A stretch of DNA of 64,000 nucleotides from Arachis hypogaea (GCF_003086295.3 NC_092053.1:86551671-86615670), one strand, 5' to 3'; counted from the stretch's first letter, positions 1 through 11,160 are shown. Notes: a model not told the origin generated them from the letters alone. A program made the numbers and translations.

Positions 1-713
1 AGGAACTGCAAAGCTATCAAGCCTGACCTCTTTGCAGTCAATCGACCATAACTTGAGCTACAGAGGTCCAAATGAGGCGGTTCCAGTTGCGTTGGAAAGA
101 AAATATCCGGGGCTTCAAAATGATATAAAATTTTCTATTATTGCTTCATGTCTAGGGATGCGCACGCATATTGTACACATGCGCACTGATTGGTGCACGT
201 GATTTACTAAAAGCAACTCGTGGCCAGCGATTTGTAGAGCATTTTGGGCCCAATCCAACTCATTTCTAATGCTATTTCATGAAAAATTCAAGCTTGAGCA
301 AAGGGGGAGCAATTATTTTGAAGTTTTTGCATCATGTAACTTAATTTCTAGAGAGAGAAGCTCCCTCTTCTCTCTAGAATTAGGGTTCTTAGGATTAATT
401 GCATCATAGATCCATGTTTAATTCCTTGCTTCATCTTGTTTCTTCTACATTTTCATGCTCTAGTGATGTAACCTTCTTGTTCTCTCTTGTTAATTTTCCT
501 TTTCATGCCTCATTGTTTAGGATTGATGAACACTTGTTGGATTTGGATTTTCTATTAATGTAATTGATGTTTGATGTCTTTTATTGTGAATTTGAGTTGT
601 TGATCTTATCTCCTTGCAATTTGTAGTTGGTAGATTTTACTATTTCTTATCATTTATTATGCTTTCTTTTTATGCCTTCCAAGTGTTTGACAAAATGCTT
701 GGTTGGGTGTTAG
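1..713 (+). mobile_element. Left part of LTR fragment K, truncated by the window edge
   Basis: This is the interior of an LTR in the same broad class as element A. The first 130 bases align by eye with the U3 block of A (7905-8050): a GACCTCTTTGCA word, then GAGCTACAGAGGTCCAAA, then TTGCGTTGGAAAG. The AGAGAGAGAAG/CTCTCTAG leader follows, as in A at 8255-8300. The LTR is interrupted at 713 by element B and resumes at 4497. Its start lies outside the window, so it cannot be told whether K is a solo LTR or the 3' LTR of a larger element. No coding sequence is visible. Confidence 0.7.
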
Positions 714-2849
714 TGTAACAACCCTGATTTTCGAGTACATGAGATCTTTTCTGAAAGTACGGATTTCTCCGGAAGATCAGTAAAGGGAACACCTCTGATA
801 TATCATCAAGCATCTCAATCCTCCTTGTCATTATGTCATCCTTAAGTTAGAACCTCCTCTGAGGCAAGCTCGATAATGCAATCGCGAAGAACCTTGTTTT
901 TGAACCGTATCGGTTGGCAGTTTTGATTCTGATTTTCGTAAGTAGTCTCTGTTTGACGAACCGAACTCGATTCATGAGAGGACAGAGATAATAGTATAAT
1001 ATTATTATTATTATTATATTAGTATTAGAAAATTCTTGAATGATATTATAAGGTTACCTGGTCTGTTTTTGTTAAAAACAGAAAATCGGTTTAACCGGGT
1101 TTATGGTTTACTGGTGCAGCTTAGCACCAACACTCTCTGATGAATTTAGCAATGCTAAGGCCTCATTATACATGTTCTATTCTCATAATAAATATGTTAC
1201 TAGTGTCATTTATGCTAGTAGCTCAGAAAATAATCTTTAGAGATGTTTTTACAAGTGTTCCGATACACCTAGTTTTAGTAGTTGTACACCAGAGATATTT
1301 TAATATTATTTTAATCCACCTCCAAGCCAACCAATCACAACTCACCTTACGCCCCCAAGACCTCCAAGGCTGTCTCATTTCATCATTTTGGCCGAAAATA
1401 ACAAGAGAGAAAAGAGAGAAACTTTCATGAACACTTAATCTTCAAAGCTTGATTTCTTTTGAACTAAAACTCAAATCAAAACTCCGATTTCACCAAAATG
1501 ATCCTCTCTTCTTCCTCTACATAACCATGTAACTTATCAAGGATGGAAATAAGGTGAGATGGCTGTCTCCCTCCCATTTCAATTCGGTTTTCAAGGAAAA
1601 CCATGCAAAACATGTGTTTTCTTGATGTTCTTCCTTAGCAATCATGCTTAACTTGACTTGAGGGCCAAGAAACGTGAATTTCCAGCAAGTCTAAGATGAG
1701 ATATCTCTTCCTAACATACTGAGTGAGATTTAGTCAGTTGAGAGTTTTTGGATTTAAAGTTGTTCTTGATGTGATTTAGGAGGAAAAAGTGCTTAAGGAC
1801 CACCTGAAAGTTTAACCGAATTAGGTGCAGCAAAACCAGGTAGGAATTGACAAATTTAATCTTGATTGATTGTGTTTGAGTTGTGTGATTATGATATGGT
1901 TTGTCTGTGCTTGAAATTGATTGTTTGTATGAGTAATTCTTGTTGAAATTTTGGTGAATATTTGATGAAATTTGATGAAATTCAAGCTATGAATGTGTGT
2001 TCTTGGGGCAGCTGGAAAAACGAAACCCTAGGCTTAAATTAAGGTTCAATTTGTGTTGAAATCATGTAGAAAGGATGGGGTTTTAGTGGCTGCTAATTTA
2101 TTATGAATTATGGTAAAAATCGGTTGCTGAAAAGACTGAAAAGCGGGTAAAAACAGAGAAAGAATTTGAAGAATATACGAAGAACACGAAGAACACTTTG
2201 AGTGTGGTGAAGAACATTGAAGAACACCTTTTAGATCTTAGAAAGGGCAAGGAAGTAAAATTTTTGGTGTTTAAAGGGTTATATGGTAATTTCTGGAAGT
2301 TAGGGTGGTAAAAGTAGAAATATTAAAAGTTACGGGTGGTAAATAGTGAATTTTAAAGGTTAAAAGTAAAAGGTAAGTTAATTTTCGAAAATTTAGTATT
2401 AAAATAATAAATAATAATAAAATATTAATAATAATATTTAATTAAAAATAATATTTTAATAAAATAATAAAATAATATGGAAAAGGCAGTTTTCTGTAAA
2501 AGCTTTAGAAAGACAACTTTAAGTGCAGAATCTCATGATTACCTTCATAAAACACTTAGGGAGTGGTAATAACATGATAGTGAGGCAAAGATAAAGAAAA
2601 GATAAAAAGTTAAAGGAAAGATAAAAACCAAAGAAAAAGTCTGTAAAATTTTAACGACAGAAAAACAGACAGAGACTAGTGAACGAACTAGGGCAACTTA
2701 GTTAGTACTTGAGTTGCGACTAGGGTTAGGTATAATATGAAAAGTTAAATTGTTTCAGTATAGACTTAATGAACCTATACTTGGGACAAACTAACTATTC
2801 ATACCGAAATTTACATAAGCTTTAAATACATACGTTAAGCAGGGAAATC

Positions 2850-3060
2850 AGAGCAGAGTAGAGAAACACATAAAACAGAGTAACCAGAGTAAAGTAAAGA
2901 GATAAAGAGAAAAAGAGTAATATAGATACAGATGAAAAGAGTAATCAGAGAAGAGAAAAGAGATACAGAGAACAGAGTAATTAAAACAGAGTAAAGAGAT
3001 ACAGAGAAAAGATAAACCAGAACAGAGTAAAGAGATATAAAGAGAAGAGTAATATAATAA
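2850..3060 (+). repeat. Degenerate purine-rich repeat in B
   Basis: A run of loosely repeated AGAGTAAAGAGATA and CAGAGTAA words, almost entirely purine on the plus strand. It lies immediately before the tandem repeat. It has no coding potential and looks like expanded low-complexity LTR sequence. Confidence 0.6.
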
Positions 3061-3068
3061 AGAGATAT

Positions 3069-3187
3069 TTATATATATTAGTTGCTTGATGCGACCCAGA
3101 GCTATATTTATATATATATATTAGTTGCTTGATGCAACCAAGAGCTATATTTAATATATATTAGTTGCTTAATGCAACCCAGAGCTT
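3069..3187 (+). repeat. Three-copy ~40-bp tandem repeat inside B
   Basis: The word TAGTTGCTT-ATGC occurs at 3081, 3122 and 3162, spaced 41 and 40 bp. Each copy is preceded by a TATATAT run and followed by an AGAGCT-type word. The copies differ by a few bases. The function is unknown; it may be promoter or spacer sequence of the LTR. Confidence 0.75.
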
Positions 3188-4496
3188 CTGTAGGGAAACT
3201 AAGTTACCTACAGCTATTTTCTGCTTCCCCAGAGCAGAGCAGAGTATATATATATTTTCCTGCAGTAAGCAGAGGCTATCTCAAATGAGCGGCTATTATT
3301 ATATGCGCATTTATTTAGGAACGGAAAATCGTATTCGGGAAATCGGGATTACTCGTGACTGGATAAATGTCGGGATTGCGGGCAGCCAACCGACACATGA
3401 GCTCATGGCCTGCGCTAGGGCTAGACATGCATCATTCTTGTCTACGCATCATTCTCTATTGCATTCCTTTCTGTGTGTGATCTAATTCTTTATGTTTGTC
3501 TGCTTGTATGCTATTTCTGTGTTTTATTTTCTTGTATTCTTTTGTTTGTGTTCTGCTTTCTGTTGTCTCTACTTTCTCTTTCTATCTTTATCTTCTGTTT
3601 ACTGCTTCGCTATATTATGTTATTCGTCTACTAATCGACCCCAAATAAATGAACGTAACTAATAACCCCGACCCTACTAAGAACTCCCCAGTTCTTACCC
3701 CTTCTCTCTCTCTTCCCCCTTCAGATGGAAGTAAGAGTACCTTACCATAGTTCGCTGATGACTGTTCCCAAGAAGAGGATTCTGCTCTAGATAGTCTTCT
3801 GAATCTAGGGTGAATATCGTTCTCTGATTATATGTATATACTATGAGACCAGCCAACGTCTGCACCCCGTTCGTATACGCACTTTAACCTAAATCCTGTG
3901 TACGAGATTCCTATTGTGTGGCTACTTCATGAGGTACCAGAGAGACGTCCTGTGGAAAAGTCTGATCGTGCAGAGGAGTAGCAGATGATGTTCTATCTTT
4001 TGATGACGTTCCACCTAACTTGAGTTTTAAAGACCTAGAACGTACTTTCCCTCGCTTTAGTAGTTTAGATGGACTAGGTGAGTATAGAGTCTAGGCTAGC
4101 CTAGGTGCCAGCTTAAGGACCTCTTGAACAGGTCAGGACCTGGGATGTTGTCTGTATATATATGTATATAGATATTATTTAGCTATATCTAGGGGTGTTC
4201 TAACTAACAGTCTATATGCTAATAAAGGCTGAATCACCGAATGTTGTCAACTACTTGTGATGTATTTTTGTGTGGTTGCTTATAACTTTTTTATCTGTTA
4301 TTACTTGTGAATTGATTATAAATGATTCTGTCTATTAATCCAAACGTTTTCAAAAAAAAATATACCTCGCAAATTAACTACGCTTTTAACAACGAATCAG
4401 GCTCATATGATAAATAATAGATAATAATTAGGAAGGCAAATTGGTAGCGCTCAGTTTCCGTTATGATCTAGACATATTGAAAATTGGGTCGTTACA

Positions 4497-5137
4497 GTTA
4501 GAGTAGACTTTGAGCATTCTTGGCTTGGAAAGAGTAATTAGGCAATCTTGAGTCATGAAAACCCAACCTATGTTGGTGATCTAGAGTTGTTAGTTGATAT
4601 CATTTCTATTGACTATAATCTCTTGCTAATCCAATTAGTGAGTTGATTAGGACATTTGGATTGAGATTAGCTAGTCTTGTTAGACTTTCTCTCATGGAAG
4701 ATAACCTATATCTTCTTCCATCATTGGGGATGACGTAATAAGATAAATTCTTGTTAATTATTATTATTAGTGACTAGGATGGAAAGCCTATGATCTCAAT
4801 CCTTGCCATGAATGTCTCTCTTTAATAATTGTTTCTCTTTATTACTTGTCCTCTTTAATTGCTTGTTTGATTTACTTTTCTTGCCATTTATTTTCCGCCC
4901 CTTATAAATCAAACCCCCTTGTTCCTTCATAGCCAATAAGCATACACTTCATTGCAATTCCTTTTGAGACGACCCAGAGTCTAAATACTTCGGTTAATTC
5001 TTATTGGGATTTGTACTTATGACAAAACCATATTTTAATTTGATGTGAGAGTTGTTTGTTGGTTTGGAGCTATGCTTACAACGAAGTAATTCCTTTCTTT
5101 AGGAAGAAAATCTAGACCGACAACAATTCTTGCATCA
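4497..5137 (+). mobile_element. Right part of LTR fragment K, with LTR 3' end
   Basis: This continues K after the TSD copy GTTAG (4497-4501). The order of words follows the end of the A LTR: a GTAGACTTT word, a TTGAGTCAT word, a CGACCCAGAGT word near 4972, a GGGATTTGTACTTATGACA segment, then CTTACAACGAAG. The proposed 3' terminus is CTTGCATCA at 5137. I chose that end because LTRs of this class end in CA and because coding-like sequence of element J begins just after it. Neither a TSD nor a PBS confirms the boundary. Confidence 0.6.
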
Positions 5138-5154
5138 GCAGGTGATGCAAGAAT
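5126..5154. repeat. 12-bp inverted repeat at the K/J boundary
   Basis: ATTCTTGCATCA (5126-5137) and TGATGCAAGAAT (5143-5154) are perfect inverted arms with the 5-bp spacer GCAGG. The left arm is the presumed end of LTR K, and the spacer has the length expected of a TSD. The right arm lies in J coding-like sequence. Confidence 0.8.
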
Positions 5155-5320
5155 AGCATGATTTGCAAACTGATCAAGAAACAGGAGAAGCAAGGGCATG
5201 AGCTGGAAGAGCTGAAGTGCCAGAAGCTTTCCCCTGAAGAACCACGCGCCCCTCAATATGAAGAAACATGTGTCCCTCAACATGAAGAGCCCAGAGTCTC
5301 TCAAGTTGAAGGTTGTTGAG
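5143..5320 (+). pseudogene. C-terminal tail of a retroelement ORF in J
   Basis: From an ATG at 5159 the plus strand reads MICKLIKKQEKQGHELEELK, then an acidic, Pro-rich tail with repeats of the form PQ(Y/H)EE(T/P), and stops at 5320. The LIKKQEKQGHELEELK segment aligns with MREEQQRQGRDIEELK near the end of the third ORF of F (57151-57465) and its D homologue, so this is probably the coiled-coil end of the same protein. The upstream part was lost where K was inserted. There is no evidence that it is expressed. Confidence 0.5.
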
Positions 5321-6447
5321 TTTCAACTGTGTGACTATTCCTATTCCTGTCTCACATATTTCCATCCTAATTTAGAGTTACATGATCACTAGTAGTAATT
5401 AATTTTTTATTTATTTATGTCTTTTAATTTTTAGAATTAAAATAAGCATTAGTAGTAATTAATTAATTTTTATTTTTCCAATTAGCTATAAATTTTTCCT
5501 CTTATTATCATTAAACATGAATAAAATAGTAAATTTTTTTAGAAGAATTGAGATGCATAAATTTTTTAGTTTTCCAATAAAAAATAGTTAATTATTTTGA
5601 TGTGGTGACATTGCTTTAGTTTCTGAATGTATGAATAAATAGTGCATATTTGAAGTTAAATTTTAGGATGCTGGCTCTTGAAAGAATGAAGAAAAAGGAA
5701 AAATATTATTGATGATCCAAAAAATCTAAATAGATTGATTTTTGAAACAAGAAAAAGCTTGCATGAAAAAAAAAAGCGGCGAAAAAAATAGAAAGAAAAA
5801 ATAATATAAAAAGCAAGCAGAAATAGCCAATAGCTCTTTAAACCAAAAGGCAAGAGCAAAAAGCCAGTAACCCTTTAAACCAAAAGGCAAGGGTAAAAGG
5901 ATCCAAGGCTTTGAGCATCATTGGTTAGGAGGTCCTAAAGGAAACAAAATCCTGGCTTAAGCGGCTAAACTAAGCTGTCCCTAACTATGTGCTTGTGGCG
6001 TGAAAGTGTCGAGTAGAAGCTTGAGATTGAGCGGTTAAAGTCGTGGTCCAAAGTAAAAAGAGTGTGCTTAAGAACTCTGGACACCTCTATCTGGGGACTC
6101 TAGCAAACTTGAGTCACAATCTGAAAATGTTTACCCAGTTAAAGTGTCTGTGGCATTATTGTATCCGTTGGTAATACTGGAAAACAAGGTGCTTAGGGTC
6201 ACGGCGAAGACTCTAAAAAGCTGTGTTCAAGAATAAAAAGGAACTGAACTAGGTGAATCAATAATATCATCTGGACTCTAAGTTCCTAAAGATTCGAGCC
6301 ATCTTGAGTTTCAATGGATAATGAGATGCCAAAACTATTCAGAAGCAAAAAGCTACTAAGTCCCGCTCATCTAATTGAAACTGAGCTTCATTGGAAACTC
6401 TGGAATTTATTGTATCTTATTCTTCTTTTCATCCTATTTTATTTCTA

Positions 6448-6485
6448 GTTGCTTAGGGACAAGCAACAGTTTAAGTTTGGTGTTG
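6448..6485 (+). promoter_or_regulatory. J stem-loop and pre-LTR tract
   Basis: GTTGCTT (6448-6454) pairs with AAGCAAC (6461-6467) around the loop AGGGAC. The stem is followed by CAGTTTAAGTTTGGTGTTG and then the LTR start TGATGAGCC at 6486. This matches the pre-LTR module of D, F, G and H. The position before the LTR is where the plus-strand primer of an LTR element must lie; the role of the stem is inferred. Confidence 0.7.
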
Positions 6486-7618
6486 TGATGAGCCGATATT
6501 TTATACACTTTTTGGCTTAGTTTTCATATAGTTTTTAATATGATTTGTTTAGTTTTTATTAAGTTTTTACAGGTTTTAGTGTTAAAATCACATTTTTGGA
6601 TTCTACTTTGAGTTTGTGCATTTTTGTACCATTTCAGGTATTTTCAGGCTGAAATTGAGGAGTTGGAGCAAAAGTCTAATTCAGAGACAGAGAAAGCACT
6701 GCAGATGCTATCCGGATCTGACTTCCTTGCACTCGGAAGTCCAAATGGAGCATTCTCAATGGATATGGAAAGCTGACTTCCAGAGGTTTCTAGCAATTTA
6801 TAATAGTCCATACTTTGTTTCGGACTACAAGGCCCAAAACTGGAGTCCAACGCCAGCTTTCTACCTCCTTTCTGGCGTCCAACGCCAGAGAGGACCCCCT
6901 AGCTGGCGCTCCACATCCAAAAGACCTCATAGCACGTGGATCTCATCAAAGCTCAGCCCAAATACTTACCAAGTGGGCCTCAGAAGTGGATTTTAGCACC
7001 AAAAAGATTGTTTTACCCTTACTAGTCACTAGTTTAGTATTTAAGGGATTTAATTTATGTTATTCGAACACTTTTACATCTCTTTTACCATCATACACGT
7101 TTTACCATTGTATTTCTCATCAGTATGAGTTTCTAAACCTCCTGGGTTGAGGAGAAGAGCTCTGTGGAGTCCTATGAATTAATAAAAGTATTACTGTTTC
7201 TTCGCCGATCCGTGTTGATTTATTTCTAAGATGTATACTCGATCTTTATTGTGGTGAATAGGATGATCAAACAATCAACTCTGTTCATCACATTAAGATG
7301 AACGTGCCTGACAAACACCCACGTCTACTTGGGTTCATGTTAGCACGAGCCAACAGCTGTGTTTATGCATCTCTCAGACGGCTAATCCACGACTTTATTG
7401 GGGACGTCTCGAGACACCAGTTAAGTCGATTTCCGGGGAGATTAGGATCTCTATGGTATAGGCTAGAATCCAAAGAAGCAGCATCCTTAGATCTGGAAGA
7501 TTCGACCTTGTCTGTGGCATTTTGAGTAGGATCGGTAGGAGAATGAACTACTAGCGCTTCACCCTTTGTCAGATTGGATGACCACGGCCAATGGCGTTCA
7601 ATCTGTAGCAGAGGAGAT
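6486..7618 (+). mobile_element. 3' LTR of J, left part
   Basis: The LTR starts TGATGAGCCGATATTTTATA, a diverged form of the D/E/F LTR start, and follows its order: GAGTTTGTG, TTTCAGGTATTTTC, a GACTTCCTTGCACTC block, and a short array of CpG palindromes near 6843-6915. It is cut at 7618 by element A, whose TSD GAGAT occupies 7614-7618. The LTR resumes at 15202. The small ORFs crossing this segment are not conserved in the other LTR copies and are not called. Confidence 0.85.
6843..6920 (+). repeat. 31-bp-phased palindrome array in the J LTR
   Basis: Three imperfect GGCGTNNAACGCC-type words have their GCGT-equivalent position at 6843, 6875 and 6906, spacings of 32 and 31 bp. This matches the phase seen in the D, E and F LTRs. 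Confidence 0.7.
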
Positions 7619-9064
7619 TGATAAACCACTATTTTATGGTTTATCTTGTACTCAATTGAGTGGTTTTTATTAACTATTTACCCACTTATTCATATTATTT
7701 GCATGGTTTTATATTTCCTTCCTAATTATGTGTTTTGATTGAAAACATGCTTCTTTGATCTTATATTTGCTTATTATTAATCCTCTCTTATTACCATTAG
7801 ATGCCTTGCTATGTGTGTTAAGTGATTTCAGAGATTACAGGGCAGGAATGGTTTAGAGGATGGAAAGGAAGCATGCAAAAGTGGAAGGAATACAAGAAGT
7901 TGAAGAAACTGCAAAGCTGTCAGCCTGACCTCTTCGCATTCAAACAGTCATAACTAGAGCTACAGAGGTCCAAACGACGCGGTTTTAGTTGCGTTGAAAA
8001 GCTAACGTCCGGGGTTTCGATTTGATATATAATATGCTATAGTTTCCCTGACGTTAGGCGACGCGACTGCGTGCTCCATGCGGCCGCATCGCAGTGACGG
8101 AATTCCAGCGTGGTTGAATTCGAGACAAGCGAATTCTGGGCTGTTTCTGACCCAGTTCTCGATCCAGAAAACACAGATTAGAGGCTATAAAGTGGAGGAA
8201 TACATCCATTCAAAAAAAAGGCTCTCATAATTCAAAATTTTAGGAGTAGATGTAGTTTTTAGAGAGAGAGGTTCTCTCCTCTCTCTTAGGATTAGGATTT
8301 AGGACTTTTCTTAGTTTTAGGAGCGACTCTCAATCCCAAGTTCTTTATTTTTATTTATTTCTCCAATTTAATTTATGAACTTTTCCATGTTATGATTTGA
8401 ATATTTTATTTAATATAATTTGAGGTATTTCAGACTTATGATTGCTCTCTTTAATTTATTAATACTCTGTGTTTATCCAAATTATTTTCATTCAAGTAGA
8501 CTTTCTTCCCTTTTGGCTTTGGTTAAATAATTGGAGACTCTTGAGTTATCAAACTCATTGTTGATTGAAAATTGGAATTCTTCAAGAATTAATTCGAGTT
8601 CTACTAACTCTAACTTTTCCTAAGGAAAGACTATGACTTGAGGAATTAGAATTAATTCATCCACTTAACTTACCTTCATAGTTAGAGGTTAACAAAGTGG
8701 GAGAAAAATCCAATTCTCATCACAATTGATAAGGATAACCAGGATAGGACTTCCGATTCTCATACCTTGCCAGGAGTTTATTTTACAGTTATTTATTTAT
8801 TTTTATTGCTTGAAAATATACCTGTGCGCATTGCCCAAACTCCAGAACCCCAATTTACAAACTCATAACCAATAATAAGAACATACCTCCCTGCAATTCC
8901 TTGAGAAGACGACCCGAGGTTTGAATACTCGGTTATCAATTTCAATGGGGTTTGTTACTTGTGACAACCAAAACGTTTGTAAGAAAGGTTGATTTCTTGG
9001 TTTAGTAACTATACTTACAATGAGAATTTTTATAACCTCTAAACCATCAATCTTCAGTTCTTCA
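7619..9064 (+). mobile_element. 5' LTR of A
   Basis: Starts TGATAAACCACTATTTTATG and ends ATTCTTCA-like (TTCTTCA). TATAAAG at 8186-8192 is a candidate TATA box about 70 bp before the AGAGAGAGAGG leader. A CpG-rich segment (GCGACGCGACTGCG, then CATGCGGCCGCATCG) lies at 8048-8100. Near the 3' end CCCGAGG...CTCGG can form a stem, comparable to the stem in other LTRs here. The pairing 3' copy is at 13755. Confidence 0.95.
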
Positions 9065-9067
9065 AAA

Positions 9068-9084
9068 TGGCGCCGTTGCCGGGA
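9068..9084 (+). promoter_or_regulatory. PBS of A (tRNA-Asp type)
   Basis: TGGCGCCGTTGCCGGGA lies 3 nt after the LTR end and matches the complement of the 3' end of plant tRNA-Asp(GUC), with one G fewer than the canonical run. It primes minus-strand DNA synthesis. The A-, T- and C-rich leader that follows (9085-9339), made of repeated AAATTTCAAA words, carries no ORF I can support. Confidence 0.9.
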
Positions 9085-9339
9085 AATTGCAAATGTGTGC
9101 CTTATTATTGGTTATTGTAAATATTTTTCTTTTACTCGTTCATTTGTTTTTATTTTTGTTTTTATTTTTTGCTTTTTCTTAAATTAAGAGGTTATTGGTT
9201 TTTATTTTAAAATTTTTATCTTATCTTATCTTATTTCAAAAATCAAATTTCAAATTTTAAAAATTCAAATTTCAAAAATTTAAAATTCAAAATTTCAAAT
9301 TTTCAAATTTCAAAATTTAAATAACCTTTTAATTTAAAT

Positions 9340-10956
9340 TTGTTTTTATTTTTGTTTTTAATTTTTATTTGTTACTATGAACTCTACTATGAGTCTGGTT
9401 ACAATTATGTTGCAGGAAAAAGAAATTACAATGAAAACAGGCATCAAGGTTGGAACAATCAAAGATGGGAGGAGTCACAAGGATTTGATCAACCCTCATG
9501 GCAACAACCACCTCCAATGGACTATCAACAACCACCACCATATGCCTATGAACCATTTCCTCAACATAACTTTGGACCACCAAACTCACAAGCCCCTTTA
9601 CACCATTCACCTCCATATGATCCTAACCCACATCCACCATACCAACCACCCTATGAACCAAATGAACCATACATAGATCCACCCCAACCTCCATTACATA
9701 ACAATACGCTCATCTCTAACATCATTGATCTCACCTCTACACTCCAAAATCTTATATCCCGCATGAACCAACCCTCTACCTCCAATATTCAACCCTTAAG
9801 CTTTAGTGCACTTTCTTCTCAACGACATAATGATCTTTTCATCCCATCACAACCCTCCATGGAAGAGCACCCACATCCATCAATCCAAGAGCAAGATGAT
9901 CCCAATTATGCTACTGATATGGAACAGGAAAGAAGGAATCATCTTCGCGAGTCCATACTTCATAAAGAGCTAGAGGAGGCCCTACGGGTAAAGGTAGGAG
10001 AGACCCTTGAAGATGCAGGAGTAGTTAAAGGGAGTTGTCATGGAAAGAAAAACATCGAGGATGAGTATGATTTTATACTTAAACAACTGGACAAAGCAGC
10101 AATTATTAAAAAAGAAGTGGTTGCAAACTTAAGAGATGCTGTACCTCCATTGGAAAGTCCAGTAACAGAGCCTCCTTCCACGATGTTTGATGTTGATGTT
10201 GATGTTGAGGAGAGCGTACAACCTCCAAGGCAGATCATGGTTGAAGACTTTGTAGAGGTTGATCAAGAGATGGAGATTAAAGAAGAAGAAGCACAACCTC
10301 CCATGCCCTTGGTGAGCAATAAAGAAGAGATTGAATTGGAGGAAAGCTACCAAGAGGATGAGGTTAAAACTGAAGAAGCTTGCAAAGAGGTGGAAATTTT
10401 CAAGGAAGAGCTTAAGGGAATGGAGCTTGAAATCTCTGTTCCAAACTTGTTAGAGACCCCTCCCCCTAAGTTGCCATCATCCTTCACAACATTCAAGTGG
10501 GTAAAATTCATATCCCTTAGCTTTCTAATCCCACTTGAATATGGGCTACTGGAGATGGATGGTCAACTTTGAGCTCTTTGTGGCATTAAGAGTAAGAGGA
10601 AAATGGTCAGTGGTAAGAATTGTCCTGCAAGGTTCATTATGGTTGAAAGCTTAAAGTTTAAATGTAAAGGTTGGTGTAAAGCTCCACTGAATGGGTCTAG
10701 GAAGTTGTTTGGCCGCTTTAGTGAGAATTCAGATTGCCTACCACTCGGATGGAATCATGATGATCAACAAGAAGACGGGTGCAAAAGCAAGATTTGGGAC
10801 CCCGGAATCCAATCTAGAAATCAGCACTCTTGGGGCCTTATCACATGCTTTAACTTACTTGAAGGCTTTTTGCGCATAGTTTGGGATCCCGGAGGACATT
10901 GGAATCATAAACATTGGTGGAGATTCCTGGATGAGTTCATGCATAAGCCACCATAA
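9340..10956 (+). pseudogene. Gag-like disordered protein of A, split by a TGA stop
   Basis: A 410-codon frame (9340-10572) is followed, after the single stop TGA (10570-10572), by further open sequence in the same frame to 10956. About residues 20-130 are rich in Pro, Gln, Asn and Tyr (WQQPPPMDYQQPPPYAYEP); residues 200-350 are strongly acidic with coiled-coil character. After the stop comes a Trp/Cys/His-rich tail ending WWRFLDEFMHKPP. No zinc knuckle, protease or polymerase motif is seen. The N-terminal hydrophobic stretch is probably translated leader and the true start is unclear; a 3' splice-like TTGCAG lies near 9415. The protein resembles in style the H ORF (38178-39629). It may be a diverged gag used in trans; that is inference. 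Confidence 0.65.
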
Positions 10957-11005
10957 CAAAGGATTCCCCAAATGTCCAACTTAAGGACAATAACTAAAAG
11001 TGCTT

Positions 11006-11023
11006 GGTGGGAGACAACCCACC
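11006..11023 (+). promoter_or_regulatory. Post-ORF stem-loop of A
   Basis: GGTGGG pairs with CCCACC around the 6-nt loop AGACAA, 50 bp after the ORF frame ends, within the context AAAAGTGCTTGGTGGG. The same position in D, F, G and H has (G)TTGGG/CCCAA(C). The second base pair is G-C here and T-A in G and H, a compensatory change. Confidence 0.7.
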
Positions 11024-11160
11024 GTGGTATGATCGTTCCTTTTTCATTTTTATTTAGTTTTATTTGTTTTTGAGTTTTATTTTATTTTATCGAACCTGGA
11101 GTTTTGCATCACATTCATATTAACACTGCATTCAGCATTTTCTTTTCAGATTAAAAAAAA
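11024..11160 (+). other. Noncoding T-rich spacer in A
   Basis: A T-rich stretch with repeated TTTTATTT words between the post-ORF stem-loop and the CpG array. I see no further feature. Confidence 0.5.

Larger units (their letters stand above)
714..4496 (+). mobile_element. Element B: 3.78-kb solo-LTR-like insertion
   Basis: The element begins TGTAACAACCC and ends GGGTCGTTACA, an 11-bp inverted terminus with one mismatch. It is flanked by a perfect 5-bp duplication, GTTAG, at 709-713 and 4497-4501. A 5-bp TSD with TG...CA ends fits an LTR; TGTAAC-type ends are common in long chromovirus (Tekay/Del-like) LTRs, which is family knowledge. I see no PBS, no pre-LTR tract and no credible ORF, so a solo LTR is the best reading. 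Inside are an A/T-only stretch near 2395-2480, a purine-rich stretch near 2850-3060, a three-copy tandem repeat near 3069-3187 and a pyrimidine-rich stretch near 3480-3610. The alternative is a non-autonomous DNA transposon, which the 5-bp TSD makes less likely. Confidence 0.75.
5138..6485 (+). mobile_element. 3' interior of element J (FIDEL-like class), truncated on the left
   Basis: From about 5860 to 6485 this aligns with the pre-LTR noncoding interiors of F (57960-58607) and D (22153-22800, minus strand). Shared words include CCAAAAGGCAAGGG, GGCTTTGAGCATCA, TGCTTGTGGCGTGAA, GAGCGGTTAAAGTC and GGACACCTCTA. The part before 5320 is the tail of an ORF and 5320-5860 is AT-rich with no clear feature. 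Only the last ~1.3 kb of the J interior is present because LTR K adjoins it at 5137. J's 3' LTR follows at 6486. Confidence 0.8.

Noticed and set aside
1140..1430. A 96-codon ORF in B
   Set aside because: It has no recognisable motif, composition matches the surrounding AT-rich LTR-like sequence, and its end runs into a purine-rich stretch.
3165..3485. A 106-codon ORF overlapping the tandem repeat of B
   Set aside because: It begins inside the repeat and shows no domain; probably chance.
714..4496. Element B as a DNA transposon with terminal inverted repeats
   Set aside because: The TSD is 5 bp and the ends are TG...CA, which favours an LTR; hAT, Mutator and CACTA elements give 8, 9 and 3 bp. 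Not fully excluded.
6616..7150. Overlapping plus-strand ORFs in the J LTR
   Set aside because: The equivalent stretches of D, E and F LTRs do not keep the frames open.
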